This document shows positions 1-6,370 of a stretch of DNA of 6,433 nucleotides, piece by piece. The DNA is from Treponema sp. (GTDB taxonomy: Bacteria; Spirochaetota; Spirochaetia; Treponematales; Breznakiellaceae): assembly GCA_031259345.1 (NCBI GenBank), contig JAIRLQ010000494.1, positions 1 to 6,433 on the forward strand, read 5' to 3'. The translations under genes were made by a program, and so were the position numbers. The stretch's first letter is position 1. Every line of letters begins with the position of its first letter. The notes beneath the pieces are model-generated. The model had not been told where the DNA came from and made no database searches. It saw nothing but the letters and a program-made list of their open reading frames with translations.

Positions 1-111
1 GCGCGCGGCCGGCGGCGGGGGCGGCAGGGCGCCGGGGCCGTTTTAAAATCCGCACGGTTTTGGGCGGGACCTACTAGCAAAGTTTTGTATTATCTTTTAA
101 AATGTTCTATT
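1..111. other. GC-rich window edge and AT-rich leader of iorA
   Basis: Bases 1-40 are almost purely G and C. From about base 41 the sequence turns AT-rich, with a TTTTAAAA palindrome at 41-48. In frame 2 the edge reads as a short Ala/Gly/Pro-rich tail ending at a TAA at 44-46, which could be the end of an upstream + strand gene, but 14 codons are too few to judge. The iorA frame is open to base 1, yet its upstream translation (Arg/Gly-rich) does not resemble the family. A TATTAT at 88-93 resembles a -10 box but has no convincing -35 partner, so no promoter is called here. Confidence 0.4.
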
Positions 112-1803
112 ATGAGTAACACGAGAGTAATGAAAATGCTTTTGGGAGACGAGGCGGTGGCCCTGGGGGCGATTAACGCCGGGATTTCGGCGGCGTACGG
201 GTATCCCGGCACGCCTTCCACCGAGATTATGGAAACCCTCATCGAAAAAAGTACGAGAGCGGGTAGGCAAAGTTTTAGGGCCGCCTGGTGCGCCAACGAA
301 AAAACCGCTATGGAAGCGGCGCTGGGCGTTTCTTTTGCCGGGCGCCGGGTGCTGGTAGCCATGAAGCACGTGGGGCTTAACGTGGCCGCGGACCCTTTTA
401 TGAATAGCGCCCTTCTGGCTATTCACGGCGGCCTCGTGATTGCGGTGGCCGACGATCCGGGGATGCATTCTTCCCAGAACGAACAGGACAGCCGCTATTA
501 CGCGGCTTTTGCCATGATTCCCTGCCTTGAGCCCCGTAACCAGCAGGAGGCCTACGACATGACGATCGAGGCGTTCGATCTTTCCGAACGGTTTCGCCTG
601 CCGGTGATGGTGCGTCTTGTTACCCGGCTTGCCCATGCCAGGTCGCAGGTGGTGGTTGGGAACAGGCGCCGGCAGCGGGCGGTTTCAAAAGTAAAGGATA
701 AAGAGCGCTGGATTTTCCTTCCGGCCTATGCCCGTAAAAATTACGAGATGCTGCTTGGAAAACAGGAGGCGCTGCGCGAGTGGGCCGGCGCCCACGAAGC
801 AAACAACCTGGAGTTTACTAACGAGGACGGCTCGGACCGGCTTTTAAAATACGTGGTTATTACGGCGGGGGTGGGGGCTAATTACTACGAGGACAACCTA
901 AAGGATTTTACCAAGTCGCTGGGGGGCAATCCTCCGGTGTGGTATCATATTGGCGCGTATCCCTTTTCTGAAAAATTTGTCCAGGGGCTTTGCAACTATG
1001 CCAAAGCGGTCCTGGTTTTTGAAGAGGGCCAGGGTTTTATCGAAGGAAAGCTGCGGTCGTTTTTGCCCGAGGATGTCCACGTACAGGGGAAACAGAACGT
1101 TGACGTCATAGAGTCAGGGGAGCTTGATCCCGACAATGTGCGGGAATGCCTGGATCTGGAGCCGCGGAAAAGCGTGCTTAGTGTTTTGCCGAAGCGTGTC
1201 GTTCTTCCTGCTTTGCCCGCGCGGCCCCCGCAGCTTTGCCAGGGCTGCCCCCACGGGGATAGTTTTGACGTTATTAACGCTGTGGTTAACCGCCTTGATC
1301 CGGCGCCGAACCATCCGAGCGTGGCGGTTAATTCCGATATCGGCTGTTATACGCTGGGTTCCCTGCCGCCTTACTCGGTGTCGGAATCCACTGTCTGCAT
1401 GGGGGCGTCTATCGGCATGGCCCGCGGGGCTTCCGAGGCGGGGCTGCCCTATACGCTCGCCCTTATCGGGGATTCAACTTTTATCCATTCGGGGATTACC
1501 GGCCTGGTTGACGCGGTGTATTCCAACACTCCCATGACTGTCGCGATTCTGGATAATTCTACCGTGGCCATGACGGGCTGCCAGGAAACGCTGGTTCCTT
1601 CGGTAAAGCTGAAAAGTCTTATCCTCGGGCTGGGGGTAGACCCGGCCCACTTTGTCGAGCTTGAGGCCAGGGGTATCAGAAAGGATGAAAACATCGCGCT
1701 GCTTAAAAAGGAAATGGAATACCGGGGTCTTTCGGTGGTGGTTTTTAGGCGGGAATGTGTTGAGGCGTTCCGCAAGCGCAGCAAAAAGGCCTACGAGCGC
1801 TAA
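112..1803 (+). CDS. iorA: Indolepyruvate:ferredoxin oxidoreductase alpha subunit, lacking the C-terminal ferredoxin domain
   Basis: This is the thiamine-diphosphate subunit of the enzyme that converts arylpyruvate, CoA and oxidised ferredoxin to arylacetyl-CoA, CO2 and reduced ferredoxin in the cytoplasm. Residues are counted from the TTG at 85. The N-terminal pyrimidine-binding half shows GYPGTPSTEI (39-48), MKHVGLNVAADP (93-104) and DDPGMHSSQNEQDSRYY (123-139), all strong family signatures. The C-terminal thiamine-binding half shows CQGCPH (385-390), DIGCYTLG (418-425), GDSTFIHSGI (462-471) and DNSTVAMTGCQ (490-500). The protein ends at FRRECVEAF...KKAYER. Family members usually continue for about 60 residues with two [4Fe-4S] motifs, and these are absent. 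ATG 112 is chosen because MSNTRVMKMLLGDEAV has a usual N-terminus. TTG 85 and ATG 130 or 136 are alternatives, and none has a strong ribosome site. The ATG 112 form has 563 residues. The identity is firm; the start is uncertain. Confidence 0.93.
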   Translation: MSNTRVMKMLLGDEAVALGAINAGISAAYGYPGTPSTEIMETLIEKSTRAGRQSFRAAWCANEKTAMEAALGVSFAGRRVLVAMKHVGLNVAADPFMNSALLAIHGGLVIAVADDPGMHSSQNEQDSRYYAAFAMIPCLEPRNQQEAYDMTIEAFDLSERFRLPVMVRLVTRLAHARSQVVVGNRRRQRAVSKVKDKERWIFLPAYARKNYEMLLGKQEALREWAGAHEANNLEFTNEDGSDRLLKYVVITAGVGANYYEDNLKDFTKSLGGNPPVWYHIGAYPFSEKFVQGLCNYAKAVLVFEEGQGFIEGKLRSFLPEDVHVQGKQNVDVIESGELDPDNVRECLDLEPRKSVLSVLPKRVVLPALPARPPQLCQGCPHGDSFDVINAVVNRLDPAPNHPSVAVNSDIGCYTLGSLPPYSVSESTVCMGASIGMARGASEAGLPYTLALIGDSTFIHSGITGLVDAVYSNTPMTVAILDNSTVAMTGCQETLVPSVKLKSLILGLGVDPAHFVELEARGIRKDENIALLKKEMEYRGLSVVVFRRECVEAFRKRSKKAYER

Positions 1804-1804
1804 A

Positions 1805-1845
1805 AAACGCCCGGCGGCGTTTCCGGCGCCCATTCTATTGGGCGC
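1805..1845. other. Two tandem perfect hairpins between iorA and iorB
   Basis: The first hairpin pairs AAACGCC (1805-1811) with GGCGTTT (1816-1822), a perfect 7-bp stem with a CGGC tetraloop. It begins two bases after the first base of the iorA stop codon run. The second pairs GCGCCCA (1826-1832) with TGGGCGC (1839-1845), 7 bp with a 6-base loop. On the + strand neither is followed by a long T run (only TTT is part of the first stem), so full termination is unlikely. They could stabilise the 3' end of iorA mRNA or reduce readthrough into iorB. Read on the - strand, the first hairpin runs into six T residues and looks like a small factor-independent terminator for antisense transcripts. The function is inferred; the pairing is read directly. 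Confidence 0.5.
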
Positions 1846-1864
1846 ATATATCAAACCGTAATGC

Positions 1865-1871
1865 GAAGGAG
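1865..1871 (+). promoter_or_regulatory. Ribosome binding site fixing the TTG start of iorB
   Basis: GAAGGAG lies five bases before the TTG at 1877, a near-perfect Shine-Dalgarno match at good spacing. It supports TTG as the true start. The out-of-frame ATG at 1861 just upstream leads to a stop after a few codons and is not a start for iorB. Confidence 0.8.
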
Positions 1872-1876
1872 TTATT

Positions 1877-2461
1877 TTGAAGACTGATATTATTTTGGCG
1901 GGTGTCGGGGGTCAGGGTGTGCTTTCCGTGGCTGCTATTATAGCGAATGCGGCGGCGGCCTCTTCTTTGTGGGTGCGTCAGGGGGAGGTTCACGGCATGG
2001 CGCAGCGGGGCGGGGCGGTTCTTGCCCATCTCCGCATTTCCGACAGCGTTCCTTTGTCAGACTTGGTGCCTAAGGGGGCGGCGGATTTAATCCTTTCGAT
2101 GGAGCCTTTGGAAAGCCTGCGTTATGCGGCGTGGCTTTCCCCGCAGGGGGCGCTGGTTACGGCCGCGGAGCCCCTGGTAAATATTCCCGATTACCCCGAC
2201 ATTGCGGGGTTATTAAAGACGATTGCCGCCTTTCCCAAGGCGCGGATTGTAGAGGCGGCGGCTATTGCCAAAGAGGCGGGTTCGGCAAAATCGGTAAACA
2301 TGGTTATGGTAGGGGCTGCTTCGCCGTTCCTGCCTGTTACCAGTGAAATATTGCTTCAGACGATTGCCGAAATGTTCGCGGGCAAGGCGCCGGCTGTAAC
2401 GGCGGCAAACAAAAAGGCGTTTACTTTGGGCCGGAATGCGGCGGCGGGGCGTAAGGAGTAA
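1877..2461 (+). CDS. iorB: Indolepyruvate:ferredoxin oxidoreductase beta subunit
   Basis: This is the smaller partner of IorA and belongs to the gamma-domain family of 2-oxoacid:ferredoxin oxidoreductases. It completes the heteromeric enzyme and is expected to form part of the CoA-side surface. The 194-residue protein has the usual length. It begins MKTDIILAGVGGQGVLS, with the glycine-rich GVGGQG at residues 9-14 typical of the domain. EVHGMAQRGG at 37-46 is the conserved family motif. NMVMVGA at 141-147 is the usual segment in the second half. It contains no cysteine, so it cannot carry an iron-sulfur cluster and does not replace the domain missing from IorA. The start is TTG, decided by the GAAGGAG at 1865-1871. 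It sits 73 bases after iorA and 8 bases before the ligase gene, so co-transcription of all three is likely. Confidence 0.92.
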   Translation: MKTDIILAGVGGQGVLSVAAIIANAAAASSLWVRQGEVHGMAQRGGAVLAHLRISDSVPLSDLVPKGAADLILSMEPLESLRYAAWLSPQGALVTAAEPLVNIPDYPDIAGLLKTIAAFPKARIVEAAAIAKEAGSAKSVNMVMVGAASPFLPVTSEILLQTIAEMFAGKAPAVTAANKKAFTLGRNAAAGRKE

Positions 2462-2469
2462 AGGCCGGT

Positions 2470-3783
2470 ATGGAATTTCAGTACAGGAACCCCGAAATTG
2501 AAAAAATGCCGCGGCGGGAATTGGAAGCGCTTCAGCTTGCAAAGCTTAAGACGGCGGTGGATCAGGCGTTGCGTACTTCTTTCTATAAAGAGCGGCTGGG
2601 TAAAGCGGGGATCAAAAGCGGCGGGGATATAAAAAGTCTTGAGGATTTGCGGAAAATCCCGTACACCACTAAGCACGATCTCCGCGAGGGGTTTCCCTAC
2701 GGTTTCCTTTCCATTCCCAGGGACGAGGTGGTGCGTCTTCACGCGTCAAGCGGTACTACGGGCGTTCCTACGACGATTTACCTTTCTGCGGATGACGTTA
2801 AGAGGTGGTCGTACTTTGTCGCCCGCTGTATTTACGGTACAGGCTGCACCAGGGCGGATGTGTTTCAAAATATGATTACTTACGGCCTTTTTACCGGCGG
2901 CTTGGGTTTCCACCAGGGGGGCGAAGAGGTGGGTATGATGGTAATTCCCTCCGGGCCGGGCAACACTACGCGGCAATTTCGTCTTATGCAGGATTTCGGT
3001 ACTACGGTGGTTCACGCTACGCCGTCCTTTCTTCTTCATGTGCAGTCTAAAATGCAGGAAGAAGGGGTAAGCCGCGACAGCGTTAAGCTGCGCAAGGCTT
3101 TTGCGGGCGCGGAGCCTTATTCGGAGGATACCCGGCGCCGCATTGAGGCCTTGCTTACTATCGATGTGTACAATTCCTACGGCCTTTCGGAGATGAACGG
3201 CCCGGGTGTGGCGTTTGAGTGCCAGGCAAAAACCGGCCTTCACTTGTGGGAAGACGGCTATATCGGCGAGATAATAAACCCCGATACGTTGGAGCCGGTA
3301 AAAGACGGCGAAACGGGCGAACTGGTCCTTAGCTGCCTTTGCCGGGAAGCTACGCCCATTCTGCGTTACCGTACCAGGGATCTGTCCGGCTTTTACACCG
3401 AGCCCTGCGAATGCGGCAGAACTCACAAAAGGCTCCGCCGCTTTACCGGGCGCACCGACGACATGCTCATCATTAACGGCGTAAATGTCTTCCCCAGCCA
3501 GATAGAAGAAGTGGTTATGGCAATGCCCGAAGTGGGCAACAACTATTTAATTGTGCTTGAAAAAGAGGGGGCCCTGGACAGGCTCATTGTCAAGATTGAG
3601 GTTGGTTCCGGCATCTTTGCCGATGACGCCCGGCTTATGAACGCCATAAAAGAAAAGATCCGCAAAGTCCTGCAGGCGTCTATTACGGTGAATCCGCGGA
3701 TAGAGCTGCACGAAGGGGGTGTTTTGCCGGTTAGCGAAGGCAAAGCCAAGCGGGTGCAGGACAACAGGCCGAAAGGCTTATAA
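2470..3783 (+). CDS. paaK: Phenylacetate-CoA ligase family enzyme (AMP-forming aryl-CoA ligase)
   Basis: This is an adenylate-forming enzyme that joins phenylacetate or a similar aryl acid to CoA, using ATP and releasing AMP and diphosphate, in the cytoplasm. The 437 residues match the usual PaaK length. HASSGTTGVPT (91-101) is the ATP-binding loop. YNSYGLSE (234-241) and YRTRDL (300-305) are core adenylation motifs. CECGRTHKR (313-321) is a PaaK-type Cys-containing segment, followed by the hinge region TGRTDDM (326-332). The C-terminal cap carries EGKAKR (423-428), whose Lys425 fits the catalytic lysine. The start ATG has AAAGG five bases upstream (2460-2464) and AAGGAG eleven bases upstream inside the end of iorB. 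Placement directly after iorAB suggests its substrate is the aryl acid that corresponds to the IorAB product: phenylacetate, indoleacetate or 4-hydroxyphenylacetate. Which acid is preferred cannot be read from sequence. Confidence 0.92.
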   Translation: MEFQYRNPEIEKMPRRELEALQLAKLKTAVDQALRTSFYKERLGKAGIKSGGDIKSLEDLRKIPYTTKHDLREGFPYGFLSIPRDEVVRLHASSGTTGVPTTIYLSADDVKRWSYFVARCIYGTGCTRADVFQNMITYGLFTGGLGFHQGGEEVGMMVIPSGPGNTTRQFRLMQDFGTTVVHATPSFLLHVQSKMQEEGVSRDSVKLRKAFAGAEPYSEDTRRRIEALLTIDVYNSYGLSEMNGPGVAFECQAKTGLHLWEDGYIGEIINPDTLEPVKDGETGELVLSCLCREATPILRYRTRDLSGFYTEPCECGRTHKRLRRFTGRTDDMLIINGVNVFPSQIEEVVMAMPEVGNNYLIVLEKEGALDRLIVKIEVGSGIFADDARLMNAIKEKIRKVLQASITVNPRIELHEGGVLPVSEGKAKRVQDNRPKGL

Positions 3784-3799
3784 CGATATTTTGACACGG

Positions 3800-3816
3800 G
3801 GGTATGGCCCATGCCC
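3800..3816 (+). terminator. GC-rich hairpin downstream of paaK, possible + strand terminator
   Basis: GGGTATG (3800-3806) pairs with CATGCCC (3810-3816) in the + strand RNA through six Watson-Crick pairs and one G-U wobble, with a 3-base loop. On the - strand the wobble becomes a C-A mismatch, so the structure favours the + transcript. It starts 17 bases after the paaK stop. No T run follows directly, so it is either a weak terminator or an mRNA 3' end stabiliser. The first T-rich stretch is at 3835-3840. Confidence 0.3.
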
Positions 3817-3824
3817 GCCCCGGC

Positions 3825-3848
3825 AAAAGGCCGCTTTATTAAAGCAGC
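3825..3848 (-). terminator. Probable factor-independent terminator of the hybrid kinase gene
   Basis: In the - strand RNA, GCUGCUUU (from bases 3848-3841) pairs with AAAGCGGC (3837-3830), an 8-bp stem with one G-U wobble and an AAU loop. One C and then UUUU (3828-3825) follow. The left arm begins one base after the kinase stop codon. The stem is short and the U run is only four, so strength is uncertain. On the + strand the wobble position becomes a C-A mismatch, so the hairpin is better suited to the kinase transcript. Confidence 0.45.
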
Positions 3849-3849
3849 G

Positions 3850-6273
3850 TCATTGCCGGTTCTTTAAATACCGTTCCAGTTTTTCAAGGACTTCCGGTAA
3901 ATCCAAAGGCTTCCCCACATGGCCGTCCATGCCGGCGTCGAGGCACCTTTCCACGTCTTCCCTAAAAACATTGGCGGTCATTGCGATAATCGGGATGTGC
4001 CGCCGCGAACCGGGGATTCCGTTTTCGCCGGAAGGGAAAGGCTCTTTCTGCGGCAGTTCCGCTTCTTTGGCGCGAATGCGGCGGGTTGCTTCAAAGCCGT
4101 CCATTTCGGGCATTTGCACATCCATAAAGATCATGTCGTATTTTTGGGGGTTGGCGCCATAAAGTTCCAGAGTCTCTTTTCCGTCCACGGCGCAGTCAAT
4201 CGCAATTCCTGTCGGCTCAAGAAGCGTTATTACAATTTCGCGGTTAATATCCACATCTTCTGCCAAAAGTATGGTATAGCCCTTAAAGCTGTCTTTGATA
4301 TTCCCGGCCGTTAGATCCTTTTGGCTTTCCGGCCCCGGCGCCGCCCCCTCTTCCAGCATGGCGGTAAAAATGAAATTTGAGCCGGCGCCCGGTTTAGACT
4401 CCACCCAAATCTTGCCCCCCATCATTTCTACAATTCTTTTGGAAATAGCCAGCCCAAGGCCCGTACCCCCGTATTTGCGGGAAGTGCTTGAATCGGCCTG
4501 CTCAAAAGAAGAAAAGAGCCGTATCTGCTGTTCCGGGCTTATTCCTATGCCCGAATCCTTTACGCTGATTTTTAAAACCTGCTGCCTGTTTCCTTCGGAT
4601 TCCTGTTTTGCCTCTAAGTCTATGGAACCCCCTTCGGGGGTAAATTTAACCGCGTTGGAAAGAAGGTTTGCCACCACCTGGCCAAGGCGCTGCTCATCGC
4701 CGTACAGGTACTTTGGGATAGCCTTGTCAATTGAAACGGAAAAGAGCTGCCGCTTTTCCTCAACCTTAAAGCTAATGACATTCACCATCTTTTGTATCAT
4801 CTTTTCAAAATTAAAGTCCTGAAACGAAAGCTCAAACTTGCTGGCCTCGATTTTGGACATATCCAAAATATCATTTATAATTCTTAAAAGATGCGTTGAG
4901 GCTTCCTCAATTTTTTTAAGGCAATACTCTTTCTTTTCCACGCTAGCGGAATCACGGCCTATGGAAGTCATGCCTATGATTGCGTTCATGGGAGTCCGTA
5001 TCTCGTGGCTCATGTTTGCCAGGAAATCACTTTTGGCCCGGCTGGCTTTTTCGGCCTGTTCCCTGGCGGCATCCCGCTCCTTTTCCCTTATATCCCTGGT
5101 AACAGCCCCGGCGATTACGCTGGACAAGGTGCTGACAAGCTGTTTGTCGCTGTCGCTCCAGACCCGGCCCCTGTGGCATTCCTCAAGACTTAGCGTTGAC
5201 CAGTAGCGCCCGTCTATGTAAAGGGGAGTCCACAAAAAAGCCACAACCCCCGCGTCCGCCATTACCCTGTATGTATCACTTTTAAAGACGTTACCGCAGG
5301 AAACAGCCTTTATGACATCGGGCTCCTCTTTTGGAAAAACAGTGTGCAGCAGATTATTCGCCGCGCCATTAAGCGGAACACCGGCCAAATCCGGCTCTTT
5401 GCACCAAAGGTACACAGGACGGCTCCCGGCTTTGCCGCCCTCCGGGACGCCTATAAAGATCCGGCTTACGTTAAGGAATTCCCCGGTAATGTGCAGCGCT
5501 TCATTTATCAAAACCGCCGCGTCCCTGGCAGAAATAAAATTCCTTGACAGGGCAGACATAATTTCCTGCTGGGTAAACCGTTTAAGATAGGCAGCCTCTT
5601 TACGGCGATAGATAACAAGGCTTACAAAACCGCTTAGCATGGTAAACACAACGGAACTTATAAGAATAACGGTAAGGACGACAACCCGGTTCCTGGTGTC
5701 CAGCACCGCATCGTCCGCTATATCCACCCCCGCCAGGGCTATCACCTTTTGTTCATCATCAAAAACCGGGGCAAACGCGCTTATAATACCGGAAAACCCC
5801 ACCGAGTATTCGCCAAGATTGGTAACAACCGCCCGGCCCTCCGTAAGAGCCAAATGGGGGTCTTCTTCCATTGGTATGGGCGGGGTCGCAAGATTTACGG
5901 CGTCTTCCGTAAGGTCGTTGTCGGCAATAAACTGCGCCTGGCCGCCGCTTAAAGGCCGTATAAAATACACAAAAAGGACTTCCGTGTCGTTTCCAAACTT
6001 GATAAGCCGGGCGCGCACATCTTTAAAAAGCGGCGTTTCCATGTCTTCGCTGACGTTTAGGGCCGCAAGCTCCTGGGGGGTAATAAGCGTCGCGGCAAGG
6101 CGGCTTAAACCCAAAAGCCTGGCTTCTATGTTTTGCCTGAAATAGGCGGAAATTGAATTGATGAGAATGCTGGTATAAACCGAAATTCCCAAAACCGAGA
6201 AGGCGGCGATAAAAAAAAGGATTACCGCCGCCTTGCCGGTAAAGGATTTTTTAAGTTTTAACGCAGGATTCAA
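3850..6273 (-). CDS. Membrane-bound hybrid sensor histidine kinase (Cache-like sensor, GAF-like domain, HisKA, HATPase_c, receiver)
   Basis: Residues are counted from the TTG at 6273 (807 residues). A first membrane segment at about 13-41 and a second at about 196-220 enclose an extracytoplasmic sensor of about 150 residues. The sensor ends in GFSGIISAFAPVFDDEQKV and AGVDIADD, a pattern seen in Cache-type domains. No HAMP domain is evident. A GAF-like region (about 233-393) and a short coiled coil lead to HisKA with SHEIRTPMNAIIGM, phosphorylated His423. The ATPase domain has NLLSNAVKF (536-544), DSGIGI (573-578), SSFEQAD (588-594) and GGTGLGL (602-608). The receiver has AED (671-673), phosphoacceptor Asp718 in MDVQMPEMDG, Thr766 in AMTAN and Lys788 in GKPLD. 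All catalytic residues are present, so it should be active. There is no DNA-binding output and no adjacent regulator, so a separate phosphotransfer partner is expected. The frame stays open to TTG 6414, but that extension lacks a ribosome site and overlaps the predicted promoter. The ligand is unknown. Confidence 0.9.
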   Translation of the reverse strand: MNPALKLKKSFTGKAAVILFFIAAFSVLGISVYTSILINSISAYFRQNIEARLLGLSRLAATLITPQELAALNVSEDMETPLFKDVRARLIKFGNDTEVLFVYFIRPLSGGQAQFIADNDLTEDAVNLATPPIPMEEDPHLALTEGRAVVTNLGEYSVGFSGIISAFAPVFDDEQKVIALAGVDIADDAVLDTRNRVVVLTVILISSVVFTMLSGFVSLVIYRRKEAAYLKRFTQQEIMSALSRNFISARDAAVLINEALHITGEFLNVSRIFIGVPEGGKAGSRPVYLWCKEPDLAGVPLNGAANNLLHTVFPKEEPDVIKAVSCGNVFKSDTYRVMADAGVVAFLWTPLYIDGRYWSTLSLEECHRGRVWSDSDKQLVSTLSSVIAGAVTRDIREKERDAAREQAEKASRAKSDFLANMSHEIRTPMNAIIGMTSIGRDSASVEKKEYCLKKIEEASTHLLRIINDILDMSKIEASKFELSFQDFNFEKMIQKMVNVISFKVEEKRQLFSVSIDKAIPKYLYGDEQRLGQVVANLLSNAVKFTPEGGSIDLEAKQESEGNRQQVLKISVKDSGIGISPEQQIRLFSSFEQADSSTSRKYGGTGLGLAISKRIVEMMGGKIWVESKPGAGSNFIFTAMLEEGAAPGPESQKDLTAGNIKDSFKGYTILLAEDVDINREIVITLLEPTGIAIDCAVDGKETLELYGANPQKYDMIFMDVQMPEMDGFEATRRIRAKEAELPQKEPFPSGENGIPGSRRHIPIIAMTANVFREDVERCLDAGMDGHVGKPLDLPEVLEKLERYLKNRQ

Positions 6274-6279
6274 TTGCCG

Positions 6280-6283
6280 CTCC
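6280..6283 (-). promoter_or_regulatory. Ribosome binding site favouring the TTG start at 6273
   Basis: On the - strand GGAG lies six bases before the TTG whose first base is 6273. Translation from there gives MNPALKLKKSFTGKAAVILFF, a short basic N-terminus running straight into a membrane segment, as expected for a sensor kinase. A stronger AAGGGAGG at 6321-6314 has no ATG, GTG or TTG in any frame within the next 30 bases. Confidence 0.55.
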
Positions 6284-6326
6284 GGGGTTTGCCGGGAGTT
6301 TGTTAGTTCCTGTCCTCCCTTGTAGT

Positions 6327-6353
6327 TGCTTCCGTTTTGCCGCAACGGAAGCA
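6327..6353 (-). repeat. Perfect 10-bp inverted repeat in the kinase leader
   Basis: TGCTTCCGTT (6327-6336) and AACGGAAGCA (6344-6353) are perfect inverted copies with a 7-base spacer. In the predicted mRNA the hairpin would lie at or within a few bases of the 5' end, just downstream of the extended -10 box. It could stabilise the 5' end of the transcript, or as DNA it could be an operator for a dimeric regulator close to the start point. No T run follows on either strand, which argues against a terminator. Confidence 0.6.
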
Positions 6354-6361
6354 CTGTACCA

Positions 6362-6370
6362 AGTATAACA
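6362..6370 (-). promoter_or_regulatory. Predicted extended -10 promoter of the hybrid kinase gene
   Basis: On the - strand TGTTATACT matches the extended -10 form TGnTATAAT, with five of six core bases. The best -35 candidate (CTGTCC, 6391-6386, 18-base spacer) matches only three of six, as is common for extended -10 promoters. The start point would fall near 6354-6356, leaving a leader of about 80 bases before the TTG at 6273. This is a single-site prediction. Confidence 0.4.

Noticed and set aside
97..636. A 179-codon open frame on the - strand inside iorA
   Set aside because: It lies entirely opposite a gene with strong protein family motifs, and its translation shows no recognisable domain and has a skewed composition. 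It is a shadow of GC-rich codon use.
1650..1861. A frameshift at the end of iorA hiding the ferredoxin domain
   Set aside because: The other + strand frames through 1876 contain no CxxCxxC pattern, and the gap before iorB is too short for the domain.
2746..3426. A 226-codon open frame on the - strand inside paaK
   Set aside because: It is antisense to well-conserved PaaK motifs, rich in Arg, His and Ala without a motif, and I found no ribosome site to support it.
4295..4822. Open frames on the + strand opposite the kinase, including 4295-4822 and 5639-6145
   Set aside because: They are antisense to HisKA, ATPase and sensor coding sequence and rich in Ser, Arg and Cys, as expected from the complement of the kinase codons.
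6345..6361. A sigma-54-like TGGTAC element followed by TTCC on the - strand before the kinase
   Set aside because: The GG half is present, but at the required distance the sequence is CC, not the invariant GC, so it is a near miss only.
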